Made by a program: the position numbers and the translations under genes. From Pseudazoarcus pumilus (GTDB lineage Bacteria; Pseudomonadota; Gammaproteobacteria; Burkholderiales; Rhodocyclaceae), in NCBI RefSeq assembly GCF_002872475.1, contig NZ_CP025682.1, positions 1,240,001-1,304,000 on the forward strand: 64,000 bases of DNA, in the 5' to 3' direction. The notes under the pieces are model-generated. The model was not told the origin of the DNA, made no database searches, and saw only the letters and a program-made list of their open reading frames with translations. Below are positions 48,303-59,997 of the stretch, in pieces (position 1 is the stretch's first letter; each line of letters opens with the position of its first letter).

Positions 48303-49010
48303 ATGTTTCGTCCGTTCGGGATGCACCCGGTTCCCTTGCTCGCGGGTGTCGTTGTTGTCATCGTCGCGGTTCAGCTCGGCAACTGGCAGTTGCGCCGCGC
48401 CGAGGAAAAGCGCGAGATCGGAGTTCGCATCGAGCAGTATGCGGGCGCGACACCACAGGTGCTGGATTCGGCGCGCGGGGTGCAGCCGCCGGAATGGTCG
48501 CGCGTCGTCGTGCGCGGGCGCTGGTTGCCCGAAGCGGCGATGTATCTGGACAACCGGGTGCTCGATCGTCGCCCCGGCTACCATGTGCTGATGCCGCTGG
48601 AACTGACCGACGCATCGGTGGTGATGGTCAATCGCGGCTGGACAGCGGCCGGGTCCGACCGCGCCATCCTGCCCGAGGTCGATACGTCGGGCGACGAGGT
48701 GGAGGTCGTCGGGCGTGTGGTGGTGCCCGAGCGCGACCCGTTCTCGTTGGCCGACCAGGCGCGCGACGGGCAGCGCTGGCAGTTCATCGATCTGGACGCC
48801 TATCGCGCATGGTCAGCGCTGTCGCCCGGCGACTGGGTGCTGCAGCAGGAGTCCGAGGCAGCCGATGGCCTGGTGCGCCGCTGGGCCGATCCGGATCTGG
48901 GCGAGGACACCCATCGCGGCTATGCGCTGCAATGGTATTCGCTGGCCGCATTGGCGGCGGCATTGACCGGATATTACGTTTTCAGGAGCTTCAGAAAGAA
49001 TGCAGCGTAG
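48303..49010 (+). CDS. SURF1 family cytochrome oxidase assembly protein
   Basis: A 235-residue SURF1 protein helping heme a insertion into subunit I. It has two flanking membrane helices: PVPLLAGVVVVIVAVQLGNWQ near the start, with the GNWQLRRAEEK motif, and WYSLAALAAALTGYYVFRSF at the end. The periplasmic part has LDNRVLDRRPGYHVLMPLEL and VNRGW. The ATG at 48303 is preferred over an upstream one at 48252, which would place 17 polar residues before the helix. Its end overlaps the next gene by 11 bases. Confidence 0.93.
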   Translation: MFRPFGMHPVPLLAGVVVVIVAVQLGNWQLRRAEEKREIGVRIEQYAGATPQVLDSARGVQPPEWSRVVVRGRWLPEAAMYLDNRVLDRRPGYHVLMPLELTDASVVMVNRGWTAAGSDRAILPEVDTSGDEVEVVGRVVVPERDPFSLADQARDGQRWQFIDLDAYRAWSALSPGDWVLQQESEAADGLVRRWADPDLGEDTHRGYALQWYSLAALAAALTGYYVFRSFRKNAA

Positions 49011-49557
49011 CGCCAAGTGGACCCTGTTCGCGCTGATCGTGGTGTGTACGCTGCCGGTGGTCGCGTCCTACGTCACCTTCTATTTCTGGCAGCCCGACGA
49101 AACCGTCAATTACGGGGAACTGCTCGAGCCGACGCCGTTGCCCGATGCCCGCGCCGAGGGGCTGGTCGGACAGCAGGACGTCGACCTGGCGACGTTCCGG
49201 GATCAATGGACTCTGGTGTACAGCGGGGAGGGGGCATGTGGCGACCGTTGTGCCCGCTCGCTCTACGCGATACGCCAGGCATGGCTCGCGCAGGGCGAGG
49301 AGATGCGCCGGCTGGGTCGTGTGTGGCTGGTCACGGACGAGGTGGAACCGACCGCGGAGACGCTTGCCGAGCAGCGTGACTTGCGCGTCGCGCGCGCCGT
49401 GCCCGAATGGCTGGCGGCAATGCCGCAGGCCGCATCCCACCTGTATCTGGTCGATCCGCTGGGCAACGCCATGATGCGTTTCCCGGCCGACCCCGACATC
49501 AAGGCCGTGATCAAGGATCTGCGGCGTCTGCTCAAGTATTCCGGTCTGGGACGATAA
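49000..49557 (+). CDS. Membrane-anchored thioredoxin/SCO-like protein in the cox assembly cluster
   Basis: A 185-residue protein with one N-terminal anchor (LFALIVVCTLPVVASYVTFYFW) and a periplasmic domain of thioredoxin-like pattern. Residues 80-84 form CGDRC in YSGEGACGDRCARSLYAIRQAW, a CxxxC motif like the copper/thiol site of SCO proteins. The later HLYLVDPLGNAMMRFP resembles the fold's C-terminal strand and the SCO ending. It overlaps SURF1 by 11 bases and the cox15 ATG by one base. Commonly annotated only as hypothetical; a copper or redox role in oxidase assembly is inferred. Confidence 0.8.
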   Translation: MQRSAKWTLFALIVVCTLPVVASYVTFYFWQPDETVNYGELLEPTPLPDARAEGLVGQQDVDLATFRDQWTLVYSGEGACGDRCARSLYAIRQAWLAQGEEMRRLGRVWLVTDEVEPTAETLAEQRDLRVARAVPEWLAAMPQAASHLYLVDPLGNAMMRFPADPDIKAVIKDLRRLLKYSGLGR

Positions 49558-50594
49558 TGAACCTGTATCGGCGCATCGTGTTGTGGACCCTGATCCTGAC
49601 CTCTGTCGTGGTGGTCTTCGGGGCCTACGTTCGCCTGGCCGACGCTGGCCTGGGCTGCCCCGACTGGCCGGGCTGCTACGGCAAACTCACGCCGACAATG
49701 GCCGCCGAGCAGATCCTGGACGCCCACTCGGCGGATCCGTTCGGGCCGGTGAGCATGCCCAAGGCGTGGAAGGAGATGATTCACCGCTACCTCGCCTCGA
49801 CCGTGGGCCTGCTGATCATCGCGATTGCCGCGATGGCGTGGCGGCGACGCCAGGATCCCGGTACCGATCCGGTACTCGCCACCGCGCTCATCGGCGTCGT
49901 CGTGTTCCAGGGGCTGCTCGGCATGTGGACCGTGACCTTGCTGCTCAAGCCGGCCATCGTCACCGCACACCTGATCGGCGGAATGACCACCCTCGGGCTG
50001 CTCGCCTGGCTGCACGAGCGCGCCCGCGCGCGAGCGCGCGTGCACCTCGGCGCGGGCGCGACCCTGCTCGCGCGTGTCGCCTTCGTCCTGCTCGCCGTGC
50101 AGATCGTGCTCGGCGGTTGGGTGAGCACCAACTACGCGGCGCTCGCGTGCATGGATTTTCCGACATGTCACGGCAGCTTCTGGCCCGAGGCCGATTATTC
50201 CAACGCTTTCCATGTCGTACGCGAACTGGGCATGACGGCCGAGGGCGAACTGCTCTCGCACGAGGCGCTCACCGCGATCCACTGGATGCATCGCATCGGT
50301 GCGTTGGTGGCCGGGGTGGCGTTGTTCGCGCTGGGACTTAGCTTGCGCAGGGAGTCGGGCGCGCGTTCGCTCGGCAATGCGCTGCTGGCGGCGCTCGCGC
50401 TGCAGGTCGCGCTGGGCATCGCCAACGTGTTGCTGAGCCTGCCGTTGCTGCTCGCTGCCGCACACAACGCCGGGGCGGCCCTGCTGGTGGTCATCATGGT
50501 CGGCATCAATTATCGTGTCCGCAGTACCGCGGCCACGATGGAGAAAGGGAGAGGAGAAGATGAGCGTGCATCACACGAGAACTCTTACGCCTGA
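49557..50594 (+). CDS. ctaA: Heme A synthase (COX15/CtaA family)
   Basis: A 345-residue eight-helix protein oxidising the C8 methyl of heme O to a formyl group. Conserved features are [19 protein letters not shown] near the N-terminus, the heme-ligand histidines in [27 protein letters not shown] and [10 protein letters not shown], and the second [13 protein letters not shown] loop. It overlaps the upstream gene by one base and cyoE by 35 bases. Confidence 0.96.
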   Translation: MNLYRRIVLWTLILTSVVVVFGAYVRLADAGLGCPDWPGCYGKLTPTMAAEQILDAHSADPFGPVSMPKAWKEMIHRYLASTVGLLIIAIAAMAWRRRQDPGTDPVLATALIGVVVFQGLLGMWTVTLLLKPAIVTAHLIGGMTTLGLLAWLHERARARARVHLGAGATLLARVAFVLLAVQIVLGGWVSTNYAALACMDFPTCHGSFWPEADYSNAFHVVRELGMTAEGELLSHEALTAIHWMHRIGALVAGVALFALGLSLRRESGARSLGNALLAALALQVALGIANVLLSLPLLLAAAHNAGAALLVVIMVGINYRVRSTAATMEKGRGEDERASHENSYA

Positions 50595-51474
50595 CCGTCT
50601 TGCGGCCGGCCGGAGGCTGCGCGCCTTCTATGTGCTCACCAAGCCGCGGGTCAATACGCTGATCGTATTCTGTGCGATTATCGGCATGTTCCTGGCCGTA
50701 CCCTACGGCCTGCCTGATCCCGCGGTGGTGCTGGCCGCAACGGTCGGCATCGCCGGCGTCGCCGGCGCGGCAGCGGCGATGAATTGCCTGATCGAGGCGC
50801 GCATCGACGCCAGCATGTCGCGCACGCGCGCACGTGCCACCTCGACCGGCGAGATCTCCTGCGCGGAAACCGCGGCCTTCGCGAGCGTGCTCGGTGGCGC
50901 CGGCCTGCTGATTCTGCATCAGTGGGTCAATCCGCTGACGATGTGGCTGACGCTGGCGACCTTCGTCGGCTATGCCGTGATCTACACAGTCATGCTCAAG
51001 CCGCGCACGCCGCAGAACATCGTGATCGGCGGTGCCTCCGGCGCGATGCCACCGGTGCTCGGCTGGGCCGCGGTGACCGGGGAAGTCACCGCCGACGCGC
51101 TGATCCTGTTCCTCATCATCTTCGCGTGGACACCGCCGCACTTCTGGGCGCTGGCGCTGTACCGTACCGAAGATTACGCTCGTGCCGGGCTGCCGATGCT
51201 GCCGGTCACCCACGGCTCCGAATACACGCGACTGTCGGTGCTGCTGTATACGCTGATCCTGTTCGGCGTGACGCTGCTGCCGTTCGCCACGCGCATGAGC
51301 GGCTTGATCTATCTCGTATCGGCCATCGTGCTGGGCGGTGTCTTCATCGCCTACTCCTGGCGGCTGTATGCGAACTACAGCGACGCGCTCGCGCGTCGTA
51401 CCTTCCGCTTCTCCATCCTCTACCTGTTCCTGCTGTTCGCTGCATTGCTGGTAGATCACTACCTGCGATTCTGA
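50560..51474 (+). CDS. cyoE: Protoheme IX farnesyltransferase (heme O synthase)
   Basis: A 304-residue UbiA-family prenyltransferase making heme O from heme B and farnesyl diphosphate, upstream of the heme A synthase. [24 protein letters not shown], the first Asp-rich-type motif [20 protein letters not shown] and the second region [27 protein letters not shown] (spread over two helices) are typical. The start at 50560 follows GAGGAG; an upstream in-frame start lies deeper inside ctaA. Confidence 0.96.
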   Translation: MSVHHTRTLTPDRLAAGRRLRAFYVLTKPRVNTLIVFCAIIGMFLAVPYGLPDPAVVLAATVGIAGVAGAAAAMNCLIEARIDASMSRTRARATSTGEISCAETAAFASVLGGAGLLILHQWVNPLTMWLTLATFVGYAVIYTVMLKPRTPQNIVIGGASGAMPPVLGWAAVTGEVTADALILFLIIFAWTPPHFWALALYRTEDYARAGLPMLPVTHGSEYTRLSVLLYTLILFGVTLLPFATRMSGLIYLVSAIVLGGVFIAYSWRLYANYSDALARRTFRFSILYLFLLFAALLVDHYLRF

Positions 51475-51475
51475 A

Positions 51476-52072
51476 ATGTCCCGACGCCTGTTTCAAACAC
51501 TCACCGTCGCTGCCGCCGCGCTCGTTCTCGCGGCATGCAGCGGCGAGCAGCCGCCGCAGTTCCGCAACACCGACATCACCGGTGCCGACTACGGCAAGGG
51601 GTTCGAACTGACCGACCACACCGGTACGGAGCGCAGCCTCGAGGACTTCCGCGGCAAGGTCGTGACGGTCTTCTTCGGTTTCACGCAGTGCCCCGACGTG
51701 TGCCCCAGTTCTCTGGCTACGATGAGCGACGTAATGCGCGAGCTGGGTGCGGATGCCGAGCGCGTGCAGGTCTTGTTCATCACCGTGGACCCCGAGCGCG
51801 ACACACAGGAACTGCTCGCGAACTACGTGCCGAACTTCGACGAGCGCTTCCTCGGTCTGCGCGGCGACGCCGAGCAGACGGGCACCGTGGCGAAGGAGTT
51901 CAAGGTCTTCTACCAGAAGAGCGGCGACACCAGCGGCATGAACTACACCATCGACCACTCCGCCGGCACTTACGTCTTCGACCCGGAAGGGCGCTTGCGT
52001 CTGTACGTTCGTCACGCCGAATCGGCCGAGAACATCGCCGCCGACCTGAAGCTGTTGCTCGCTGGCAACTGA
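51476..52072 (+). CDS. SCO1/SenC family copper chaperone lipoprotein
   Basis: A 198-residue SCO protein delivering or reducing the CuA site of subunit II. The lipobox LAAC puts the lipidated cysteine at residue 21. The thioredoxin-like domain has Cys72 and Cys76 in GFTQCPDVCPSSLATM and the distal histidine in YTIDHSAGTYVFDPEG. It starts one base after cyoE and is the last oxidase gene. The hairpin after it has its T tract on the other strand. Confidence 0.95.
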   Translation: MSRRLFQTLTVAAAALVLAACSGEQPPQFRNTDITGADYGKGFELTDHTGTERSLEDFRGKVVTVFFGFTQCPDVCPSSLATMSDVMRELGADAERVQVLFITVDPERDTQELLANYVPNFDERFLGLRGDAEQTGTVAKEFKVFYQKSGDTSGMNYTIDHSAGTYVFDPEGRLRLYVRHAESAENIAADLKLLLAGN

Positions 52073-52089
52073 TCGAGCACGCGATTGCC

Positions 52090-52121
52090 AAAAAAAGAAC
52101 CCCGGCCGTTCGGCCGGGGTT
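52090..52121 (-). terminator. Rho-independent terminator of ssrA
   Basis: AACCCCGGCC (52098-52107) pairs with GGCCGGGGTT (52112-52121). On the minus strand the stem is followed by a seven-T tract (complement of 52090-52096), placing the terminator seven bases beyond the tmRNA 3' CCA. It could weakly stop the sco transcript from the other side. Confidence 0.9.
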
Positions 52122-52127
52122 CGGTGT

Positions 52128-52507
52128 TGGTGGAGCCGGGGGGAATTGAACCCCCGTCCGCAAGCCCTCCACAGACAGATCTACATACTTAGCCGACCTA
52201 TTTTCATTTGACTCTCGCCTTGGCCGGTCGGCAGGCCGGTCGGGAGCGAGTCACCTTACCTTTAGCTGCAGGGCCAAGCGACCCGACCCTGCTCGCGAGT
52301 CTCTGTAAATGACACTGCGAGGACTCAGCTTACGCTAAGCCCACCCGGCCCAGAGACCTGCCGGTGCAGCGCCCGCCGGGTTTAAGCGGCGAGAGCGAAA
52401 CGCTCGTCGTTGGCGTTTATTTGCGGTCCAGCTGGATTTACGAGGTGTCCTGGCCCTCGGTATGCACTGCACTGCTTTGCGACCCACGTCGAAGCCAAGT
52501 CGGCCCC
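52128..52507 (-). ncRNA. ssrA: Transfer-messenger RNA (tmRNA)
   Basis: A ~380-nt tmRNA. The 5' acceptor strand GGGGCCG (complement of 52501-52507) pairs with CGGCTCC before the encoded ACCA at the 3' end. The T arm GGGTTCAATTCCC and the start GACTTGGCTTCGACGTGG are standard. The tag frame on the minus strand is 52382-52414: ANDERFALAA followed by TAA, marking stalled nascent chains for proteolysis by ClpXP and relatives. It rescues ribosomes with SmpB, which is not in the window. No integrated island is attached to its 3' end. Confidence 0.97.
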
Positions 52508-52521
52508 AGTGAATCTGTTCC

Positions 52522-52551
52522 GGTACATGGCGCCGGATACGCCCATTTCAA
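52522..52551 (-). promoter_or_regulatory. Possible ssrA promoter
   Basis: On the minus strand TTGAAA (complement of 52546-52551) and TGTACC (complement of 52522-52527) are 18 bases apart, 15 bases upstream of the mature tmRNA 5' end. The -35 is good and the -10 poor. Confidence 0.3.
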
Positions 52552-52580
52552 GTGCGCATGCTAACACGTAGTACGCAAGC

Positions 52581-53234
52581 TCAGAGCCCGACCAGCGGTC
52601 GAAGTTCCGCAGGGGTACCAATAACGTGGTCTGCCTGCCAGGCGGTGACAGGGCCTTCGTCGCCGAGATATCCCCAGGCGGCGGCCACGGTCGGCATGCC
52701 GGCGGCGCGACCGGCGTCGATGTCGCGCAGATCGTCGCCGACGTAGAGGGTGCGTGCCGGATCGAGATGCGCTTGGGTACAGGCGTGCAGCAACGGGTCC
52801 GGTGCGGGCTTTGGGCGTGCTGTGGTGTCGCCGGAGACCACGCAGCAGGCTCGCGTGTCGAGCCCGAGCGCGGCGACCAGTGGCAGGGTGAAGCGCGCCT
52901 GCTTGTTGGTGACGATGCCCCAAGGAATCGCGTTGGCATCGAGCGTATCGAGCAGTTCGGCCATGCCGTCGAACAAGCGCGTGTGCACGCACAGTGCGCT
53001 GGCGTAGTGGACGAGGAAGCGGGCCACCATGTCGGGATAGGCATCGCCCTCGGGATGCAGGTCGAAGGCGGCGCGCAGCATGCCACGCGCACCCGAGGAC
53101 GTATGCGTGCGAAGAGCTTCGGGCGGCAGCGGCGGCAGATCGTGCTCGGCGCGCAGGCGGTTGGCGGCTGCGGCCAGATCGGGCGCAGTGTCGGCCAGCG
53201 TGCCATCGAGGTCGAACAGGATTGCGTCAGCCAT
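52581..53234 (-). CDS. HAD family phosphatase (MupP/Gph-like)
   Basis: A 217-residue HAD hydrolase: motif [17 protein letters not shown], motif [15 protein letters not shown], motif [13 protein letters not shown] and motif [18 protein letters not shown]. Overall similarity is to phosphoglycolate phosphatase, but a clear gph exists next to rpe at 20593. In Pseudomonas the HAD gene beside ubiG is mupP, the N-acetylmuramic acid 6-phosphate phosphatase of cell-wall recycling. The same ubiG neighbourhood here makes MupP the better guess. The start [11 protein letters not shown] at 53234 overlaps the ubiG end by eight bases. Confidence 0.88.
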   Translation of the reverse strand: MADAILFDLDGTLADTAPDLAAAANRLRAEHDLPPLPPEALRTHTSSGARGMLRAAFDLHPEGDAYPDMVARFLVHYASALCVHTRLFDGMAELLDTLDANAIPWGIVTNKQARFTLPLVAALGLDTRACCVVSGDTTARPKPAPDPLLHACTQAHLDPARTLYVGDDLRDIDAGRAAGMPTVAAAWGYLGDEGPVTAWQADHVIGTPAELRPLVGL

Positions 53235-53928
53235 CGCGGCGTGTATGTACGAGGTAATTGACGTCGGTGTCACGCCCCAGCGCATAGACCTTCGTGAACG
53301 GGTTGTAGCTCATTCCGGTGAGATCGAGGACATCGAGACCGGCGTCGCGGCATGCGCGCGACAGTTCCGACGGCTTGATGAAGCGGGCGTATTCATGTGT
53401 GCCGCGTGGCAGCAGCCGGAGCACGTATTCGGCGCCGATGATTGCGAACAGGTAGGACTTGGGGTTTCGGTTCAGCGTCGAGAAATACACCTCGCCCCCC
53501 GGGCGCACCAGCTTTGCGCAGGCTGCGATGGTGCTGGCCGGGTCCGGTACGTGCTCGAGCATTTCGAGACAGGTGACGATGTCGAACTGACCGGCGTGGC
53601 GTTCGGCGTACTCTTCGGCGGCCGCCAGTTCGTAGTTCACCTTCAGGCCGCTTTCGAGCAGGTGCAGGCGGGCCACGCCGAGCGCCTTGTCCGACAGGTC
53701 GATGCCGGTGACGGTGGCCCCCGCCGCGGCCATGCTCTCCGACAGGATGCCGCCGCCGCAACCGACGTCGATGACGCGCTTGCCGGCGAGCGGGCTGCTC
53801 GCGTCGATCCAGTTCAGGCGCAGCGGATTGATGTCGTGCAGCGGCTTGAATTCCGAGGTCGGGTCCCACCAGCGGTGGGCCAACTCGCTGAATTTGTGCA
53901 GTTCCGCGGGGTCCGCGTTGGCATTCAT
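53227..53928 (-). CDS. ubiG: Ubiquinone biosynthesis O-methyltransferase
   Basis: A 233-residue SAM-dependent enzyme performing both O-methylations in ubiquinone synthesis. It begins [38 protein letters not shown] and the SAM motif [16 protein letters not shown] are characteristic, with [11 protein letters not shown] later. The start at 53928 is preferred over one six codons upstream. It is followed by the HAD gene with an eight-base overlap, and preceded by the ompA terminator. Confidence 0.97.
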   Translation of the reverse strand: MNANADPAELHKFSELAHRWWDPTSEFKPLHDINPLRLNWIDASSPLAGKRVIDVGCGGGILSESMAAAGATVTGIDLSDKALGVARLHLLESGLKVNYELAAAEEYAERHAGQFDIVTCLEMLEHVPDPASTIAACAKLVRPGGEVYFSTLNRNPKSYLFAIIGAEYVLRLLPRGTHEYARFIKPSELSRACRDAGLDVLDLTGMSYNPFTKVYALGRDTDVNYLVHTRRDG

Positions 53929-53956
53929 GAGGCGTCTCCCTGTCATCGGGGGTCAT

Positions 53957-53989
53957 GCAAACAAAAGGCCCTGCCGAAGCAGGGCCTTT
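53957..53989 (-). terminator. Rho-independent terminator after the OmpA-family gene
   Basis: AAAGGCCCTGC (53964-53974) and GCAGGGCCTTT (53979-53989) form an 11-bp stem with a CGAA loop (TTCG on the minus strand), followed on the minus strand by TTGTTTG. It lies 28 bases after the ompA stop. Confidence 0.9.
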
Positions 53990-54017
53990 GATGGTCGCTC
54001 TATCGCGACGTTTCGGC

Positions 54018-54728
54018 TTACTTCGTGCCGATGACTTCGACCTCGACACGACGGTCCGGTTGCAGGCAGGAGATCAGGGCGCTGCGCTCGTTGACGTTGT
54101 CGCAGGACGTGCCGGTCACCGGCTGGCTCTCGCCCTTGCCTTCGGTGTAGATGCGCTTGGCGTCGATGCCCTTGGACACCAGGTAGTTCTTCACCGAGGT
54201 CGCACGACGCTCGGACAGGGCCTTGTTGTAGCTGTCCGAGCCGATGCGGTCGGTGTGGCCGACCGCGAGGATGACTTCGAGGTTGACGTTGGCAGCCTTG
54301 GCGGCCAGGTCGTTCAGCGCCATCTTGCCTTCCTGGCGCAGCATGGCGCTGTCGAAGTCGAACAGGGCGTCAGCCGAGAGCTTGATCTTCTCGGTCGTCG
54401 GCTGCGGGGCAGCCTTGGCACCGCCGGTCTGGTCCACGACTTCACACTTGTCGGCAGGGATGATGTCGGGATCGCAGCTGCAGCCGACCGGGAACTGACC
54501 GGCGACCGCAGTCTCGATCACGGCCGGGCTCCAGAAGCCGGTGCGCCAGCACAGACCGGTGCCGCTCGTCGCGACCGCCTTGCGGTTGTCGATGACGTAG
54601 GGCACGACACCCCGATCGTCATACGTATAGGTGATCACGACGTCCTTGGACTGGGCCGGAGCCGCAGCGATGCCGAGGGCAGCGACAGCCGCCAGTGCAA
54701 GCATCTTGTTCTTGAGGTTTTTGCTCAT
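54018..54728 (-). CDS. OmpA family outer-membrane/periplasmic protein
   Basis: A 236-residue protein. The signal peptide (MSKNLKNKMLALAAVAALGIAAAPAQS) precedes a short N-terminal region with several cysteines (LCWRTGFWSP, GCSCDPDIIPADKCE). A peptidoglycan-binding OmpA C-terminal domain (about 120-236) has FDFDSAMLRQEGKMALNDLA and VGHTDRIGSDSYNKALSERRATSVKNYL. There is no room for an eight-strand barrel, a known layout for the short OmpA-like proteins of beta- and gammaproteobacteria. It has its own terminator, so it is monocistronic. Confidence 0.92.
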   Translation of the reverse strand: MSKNLKNKMLALAAVAALGIAAAPAQSKDVVITYTYDDRGVVPYVIDNRKAVATSGTGLCWRTGFWSPAVIETAVAGQFPVGCSCDPDIIPADKCEVVDQTGGAKAAPQPTTEKIKLSADALFDFDSAMLRQEGKMALNDLAAKAANVNLEVILAVGHTDRIGSDSYNKALSERRATSVKNYLVSKGIDAKRIYTEGKGESQPVTGTSCDNVNERSALISCLQPDRRVEVEVIGTK

Positions 54729-54819
54729 GTTTTGTTCGTCCATCAAATGGGATGTCTGTGGCAAATCTGTCATTTTCCGAGCCGGTCTGGACGCGGCTCC
54801 ATGCCTGTCCGTTCCTCGG

Positions 54820-56139
54820 TCACGACTCTATTCTAGTCTGCCACAAGCTTGCAGTTGCGATCAATTCGCTGTTGTCTAAATGCAACTGCAGTACGCCGCC
54901 TTCAACGCGGGCTTCACCGCCGACCCAGACGTGCGAGACCTGTTGTCTGCCTGCAACATAGACCAGATGCGAAACCGGATCGTAGCATGGTTGCATGTCC
55001 GCCCCTCCGAGGTCCACCGCGCACAGGTCGGCAAGCTTGCCCGGTTCGATCGTACCGATGCGCCCGCCCAGCCCGATGGCCTCGGCAGCGTCGCGTGTGG
55101 CCATGCGCAGTGCGCTGCGGGCGGGCAGGACGGACGCGTCGCCGCCCGCCACCTTGGCCAGCAGTGCCGCCTGTCGCATTTCCTCGAAGAGGTCGAGCCG
55201 GTTGTTGCTTGCGCTGCCGTCGGTGCCCAGGCCGATGCGCAGCCCCGCTTCATGCATCGCGGCGATTGGCGCGATGCCGCTCGCGAGTTTCATGTTGGAA
55301 GTGGGGCAGTGGGCGATCGAGCAGCCGTGGTGTGCCAGCAGCGCGATGTCATGGTCGTCGACGTGCACGACGTGTACGCCGAGAAAGCCCGGCCCGAGCA
55401 GGCCCAGCGAGGCCAGGCGCGCGAGCGGACGCACACCATGGCGCGCGAGTGATTCCTCGACTTCGTGGGCGGTTTCGTGCACATGCATGTGGATCGTGCA
55501 GTCGAGCTCGGCGGCGAGACTCGCGACGCGCTCGAGCGACGCGTCGGACACCGTGTAGGGGGCGTGCGGCGCGATCGAGAATTCGAACAGCGGGTGGCCG
55601 CGCCAGCGATCGCGCGCTTCGAGTCCCTTGCGCAAATAGTCGTCCGCATCGGCTGCGTACGGAGTGGGGAAGTCGATCACCGTCACGCCCAGCACCGCGC
55701 GCATGCCCATCCGTTCGAAGGCCTGGGCCGCGGCGTCTGGAAAAAAATACATTTCATTACAGGTCGTGACCCCGCCGCGCAGCATCTCGGCCGCGGCGAG
55801 CAGCGTCCCGTCACGCACGAAGGCGTCGCTCACGTGCCGGCTTTCGGCCGGCCAGATCGCCTCCTGCAGCCAGCGCATCAGCGGCAGATCGTCGGCGATG
55901 CCGCGCAACAGCGCCATCGCCGCGTGCGTGTGTGCGTTCACCAGCCCGGGGATGAGCACATGGTCGCGCAGCTCGACCGTGCGGCGCGCGCTGATCGAGG
56001 TGCGCGCCTCGTGTTGTGGCAGCACCGCATGGATGCGACCGTCGCATACCGCGACGGCATGGTGTTCGAGCACCGATTCGGCGTCATCTACCGGCACGAC
56101 CCAGCGGGCATTGATCAGCAGGTCGACGGCTTCGGTCAT
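54820..56139 (-). CDS. TRZ/ATZ-type amidohydrolase, 5-methylthioadenosine/S-adenosylhomocysteine deaminase-like
   Basis: A 439-residue metal-dependent amidohydrolase. The metal and catalytic residues are visible as LVNAHTHAAMALLRG (HxH), SIAPHAPYTVSD, HMHVHETAHEVEESL, HCPTSNMKLASGI and LGTDGSASNNRLDLFEEM. These match the MtaD/SAH-deaminase and ATZ-TRZ branch that deaminates MTA, SAH or 5'-deoxyadenosine; the exact substrate is uncertain. Position by ubiG and gyrA is common in betaproteobacteria and fits recycling of SAM by-products made by UbiG. It is divergent from gyrA. Confidence 0.88.
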   Translation of the reverse strand: MTEAVDLLINARWVVPVDDAESVLEHHAVAVCDGRIHAVLPQHEARTSISARRTVELRDHVLIPGLVNAHTHAAMALLRGIADDLPLMRWLQEAIWPAESRHVSDAFVRDGTLLAAAEMLRGGVTTCNEMYFFPDAAAQAFERMGMRAVLGVTVIDFPTPYAADADDYLRKGLEARDRWRGHPLFEFSIAPHAPYTVSDASLERVASLAAELDCTIHMHVHETAHEVEESLARHGVRPLARLASLGLLGPGFLGVHVVHVDDHDIALLAHHGCSIAHCPTSNMKLASGIAPIAAMHEAGLRIGLGTDGSASNNRLDLFEEMRQAALLAKVAGGDASVLPARSALRMATRDAAEAIGLGGRIGTIEPGKLADLCAVDLGGADMQPCYDPVSHLVYVAGRQQVSHVWVGGEARVEGGVLQLHLDNSELIATASLWQTRIES

Positions 56140-56296
56140 CGTGTCGGGCTCCGGTGCGTGAAGGCGGGGCGCACATCATAGCGTGCCTGCGGCGGCCATC
56201 CGAAGGGCGCTGCAAGCGGCGCGAGCGACCGTGCGCCCATGGTAAGATTGCGTGTTTTTTTCAACGCGCCGATGGGCGCCGTCAAGCCGAGCCGAG

Positions 56297-58870
<2,574 letters not shown>

Positions 58871-58886
58871 TGGGCGGGAGAGGGGC

Positions 58887-59981
58887 ATGAGCCGGGTGTT
58901 CAATTTCAGCGCGGGGCCGGCGGCCCTGCCCGAAAAAGTGCTGCGACAGGCCGCCGACGAGATGCTCGACTGGCACGGCGCGGGCTGTGGCGTGATGGAG
59001 ATGAGCCATCGCGGTCAGCATTTCACCGGCATCATCGAGCGCGCCGAGGCCGACCTGCGCGAGCTGCTCGCCGTGCCTGACAATTACCGCGTGCTGTTCC
59101 TGCAGGGTGGCGCGACGCAGCACTTCGCACAGATTCCGATGAACCTGCTCGGCGGCGCGTCGGCAGACTATGTCGTGACCGGCGGCTGGTCGCAAAAGGC
59201 CTTCGAGATGGGCAGCGCGCTCGCGCCGCACATCGGTGCTCGCGTGCGTCTGGCCGCGACGTCGGCCGAGGACGGCTTCCGCGATGTGCCTCGCGCCTTC
59301 GATTGCGACGATGCGGCGGCCTACCTGCATCTGTGCACCAACGAGACCGTGCACGGCGTCGAGTTTCTCGACCCGGCGCAACTGCCAGACACGCCCGCGC
59401 CGCTGGTCGCGGACATGTCCTCGCACATCCTGTCGCGTCCGATGGACGTCACGCGCTTCGGCATGATCTACGCCGGAGCGCAGAAGAACATCGGCCCGTC
59501 GGGCCTGGTGGTCGTGATCGTGCGTGAGGACTTGCTCGACCGCGCCTGGGCTGGCACGCCGGCGGTCATGAGCTATCGCACGATGGCCGACAACGGCTCG
59601 ATGCTCAATACGCCGGCGACCTATTCGATCTACATCGCCGGTCTGGTGTTCCAGTGGTTGCTGGGCGAGGGCGGGCTGGCTGCGATCGAACGGCGCAATA
59701 TCGACAAGGCGCAGCGCCTGTATGCGTACATCGACGCCTCGGGCTTTTACCGCAACGAAGTCGAGCCGGCTGCGCGCTCGCGCATGAACGTGCCGTTCCT
59801 GCTCGCCGACACGCGGCTCGAGGGCGACTTCCTGGCCGGTGCCCAAGCCGCCGGACTGGCCCAACTCAAGGGGCACAAGTCGGTCGGAGGCATGCGCGCG
59901 TCGATCTACAACGCGATGCCGGTCGCCGGCGTGGATGCGCTGATCGAATACATGCGCGAATTCGCGCGCACGCGGGGATGA
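58887..59981 (+). CDS. serC: Phosphoserine aminotransferase
   Basis: A 364-residue PLP enzyme of serine synthesis that also serves pyridoxine synthesis. VFNFSAGPAALPEKVL at the start, GCGVMEMSHRGQHF, FLQGGATQHFAQIPMNL and the PLP lysine in YAGAQKNIGPSGLVVVIVR are diagnostic. The ATG at 58887 follows GGGAGAGG. It lies between gyrA and pheA in the conserved gyrA-serC-pheA order. Confidence 0.97.
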   Translation: MSRVFNFSAGPAALPEKVLRQAADEMLDWHGAGCGVMEMSHRGQHFTGIIERAEADLRELLAVPDNYRVLFLQGGATQHFAQIPMNLLGGASADYVVTGGWSQKAFEMGSALAPHIGARVRLAATSAEDGFRDVPRAFDCDDAAAYLHLCTNETVHGVEFLDPAQLPDTPAPLVADMSSHILSRPMDVTRFGMIYAGAQKNIGPSGLVVVIVREDLLDRAWAGTPAVMSYRTMADNGSMLNTPATYSIYIAGLVFQWLLGEGGLAAIERRNIDKAQRLYAYIDASGFYRNEVEPAARSRMNVPFLLADTRLEGDFLAGAQAAGLAQLKGHKSVGGMRASIYNAMPVAGVDALIEYMREFARTRG

Positions 59982-59997
59982 TTTTCGGGGAGCGCCG

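Noticed and set aside
52128-52580. The tmRNA 3' end as an attachment site for an integrated element.
   Set aside because: No integrase, no duplicated ssrA 3' end and no foreign-looking block was seen; normal housekeeping genes flank it on both sides.
56243-56261. A T tract just before gyrA that could be read as a terminator, with TAAGAT as a -10 element.
   Set aside because: No stem precedes the T tract, and no -35 lies at a suitable distance from TAAGAT, so neither was listed.
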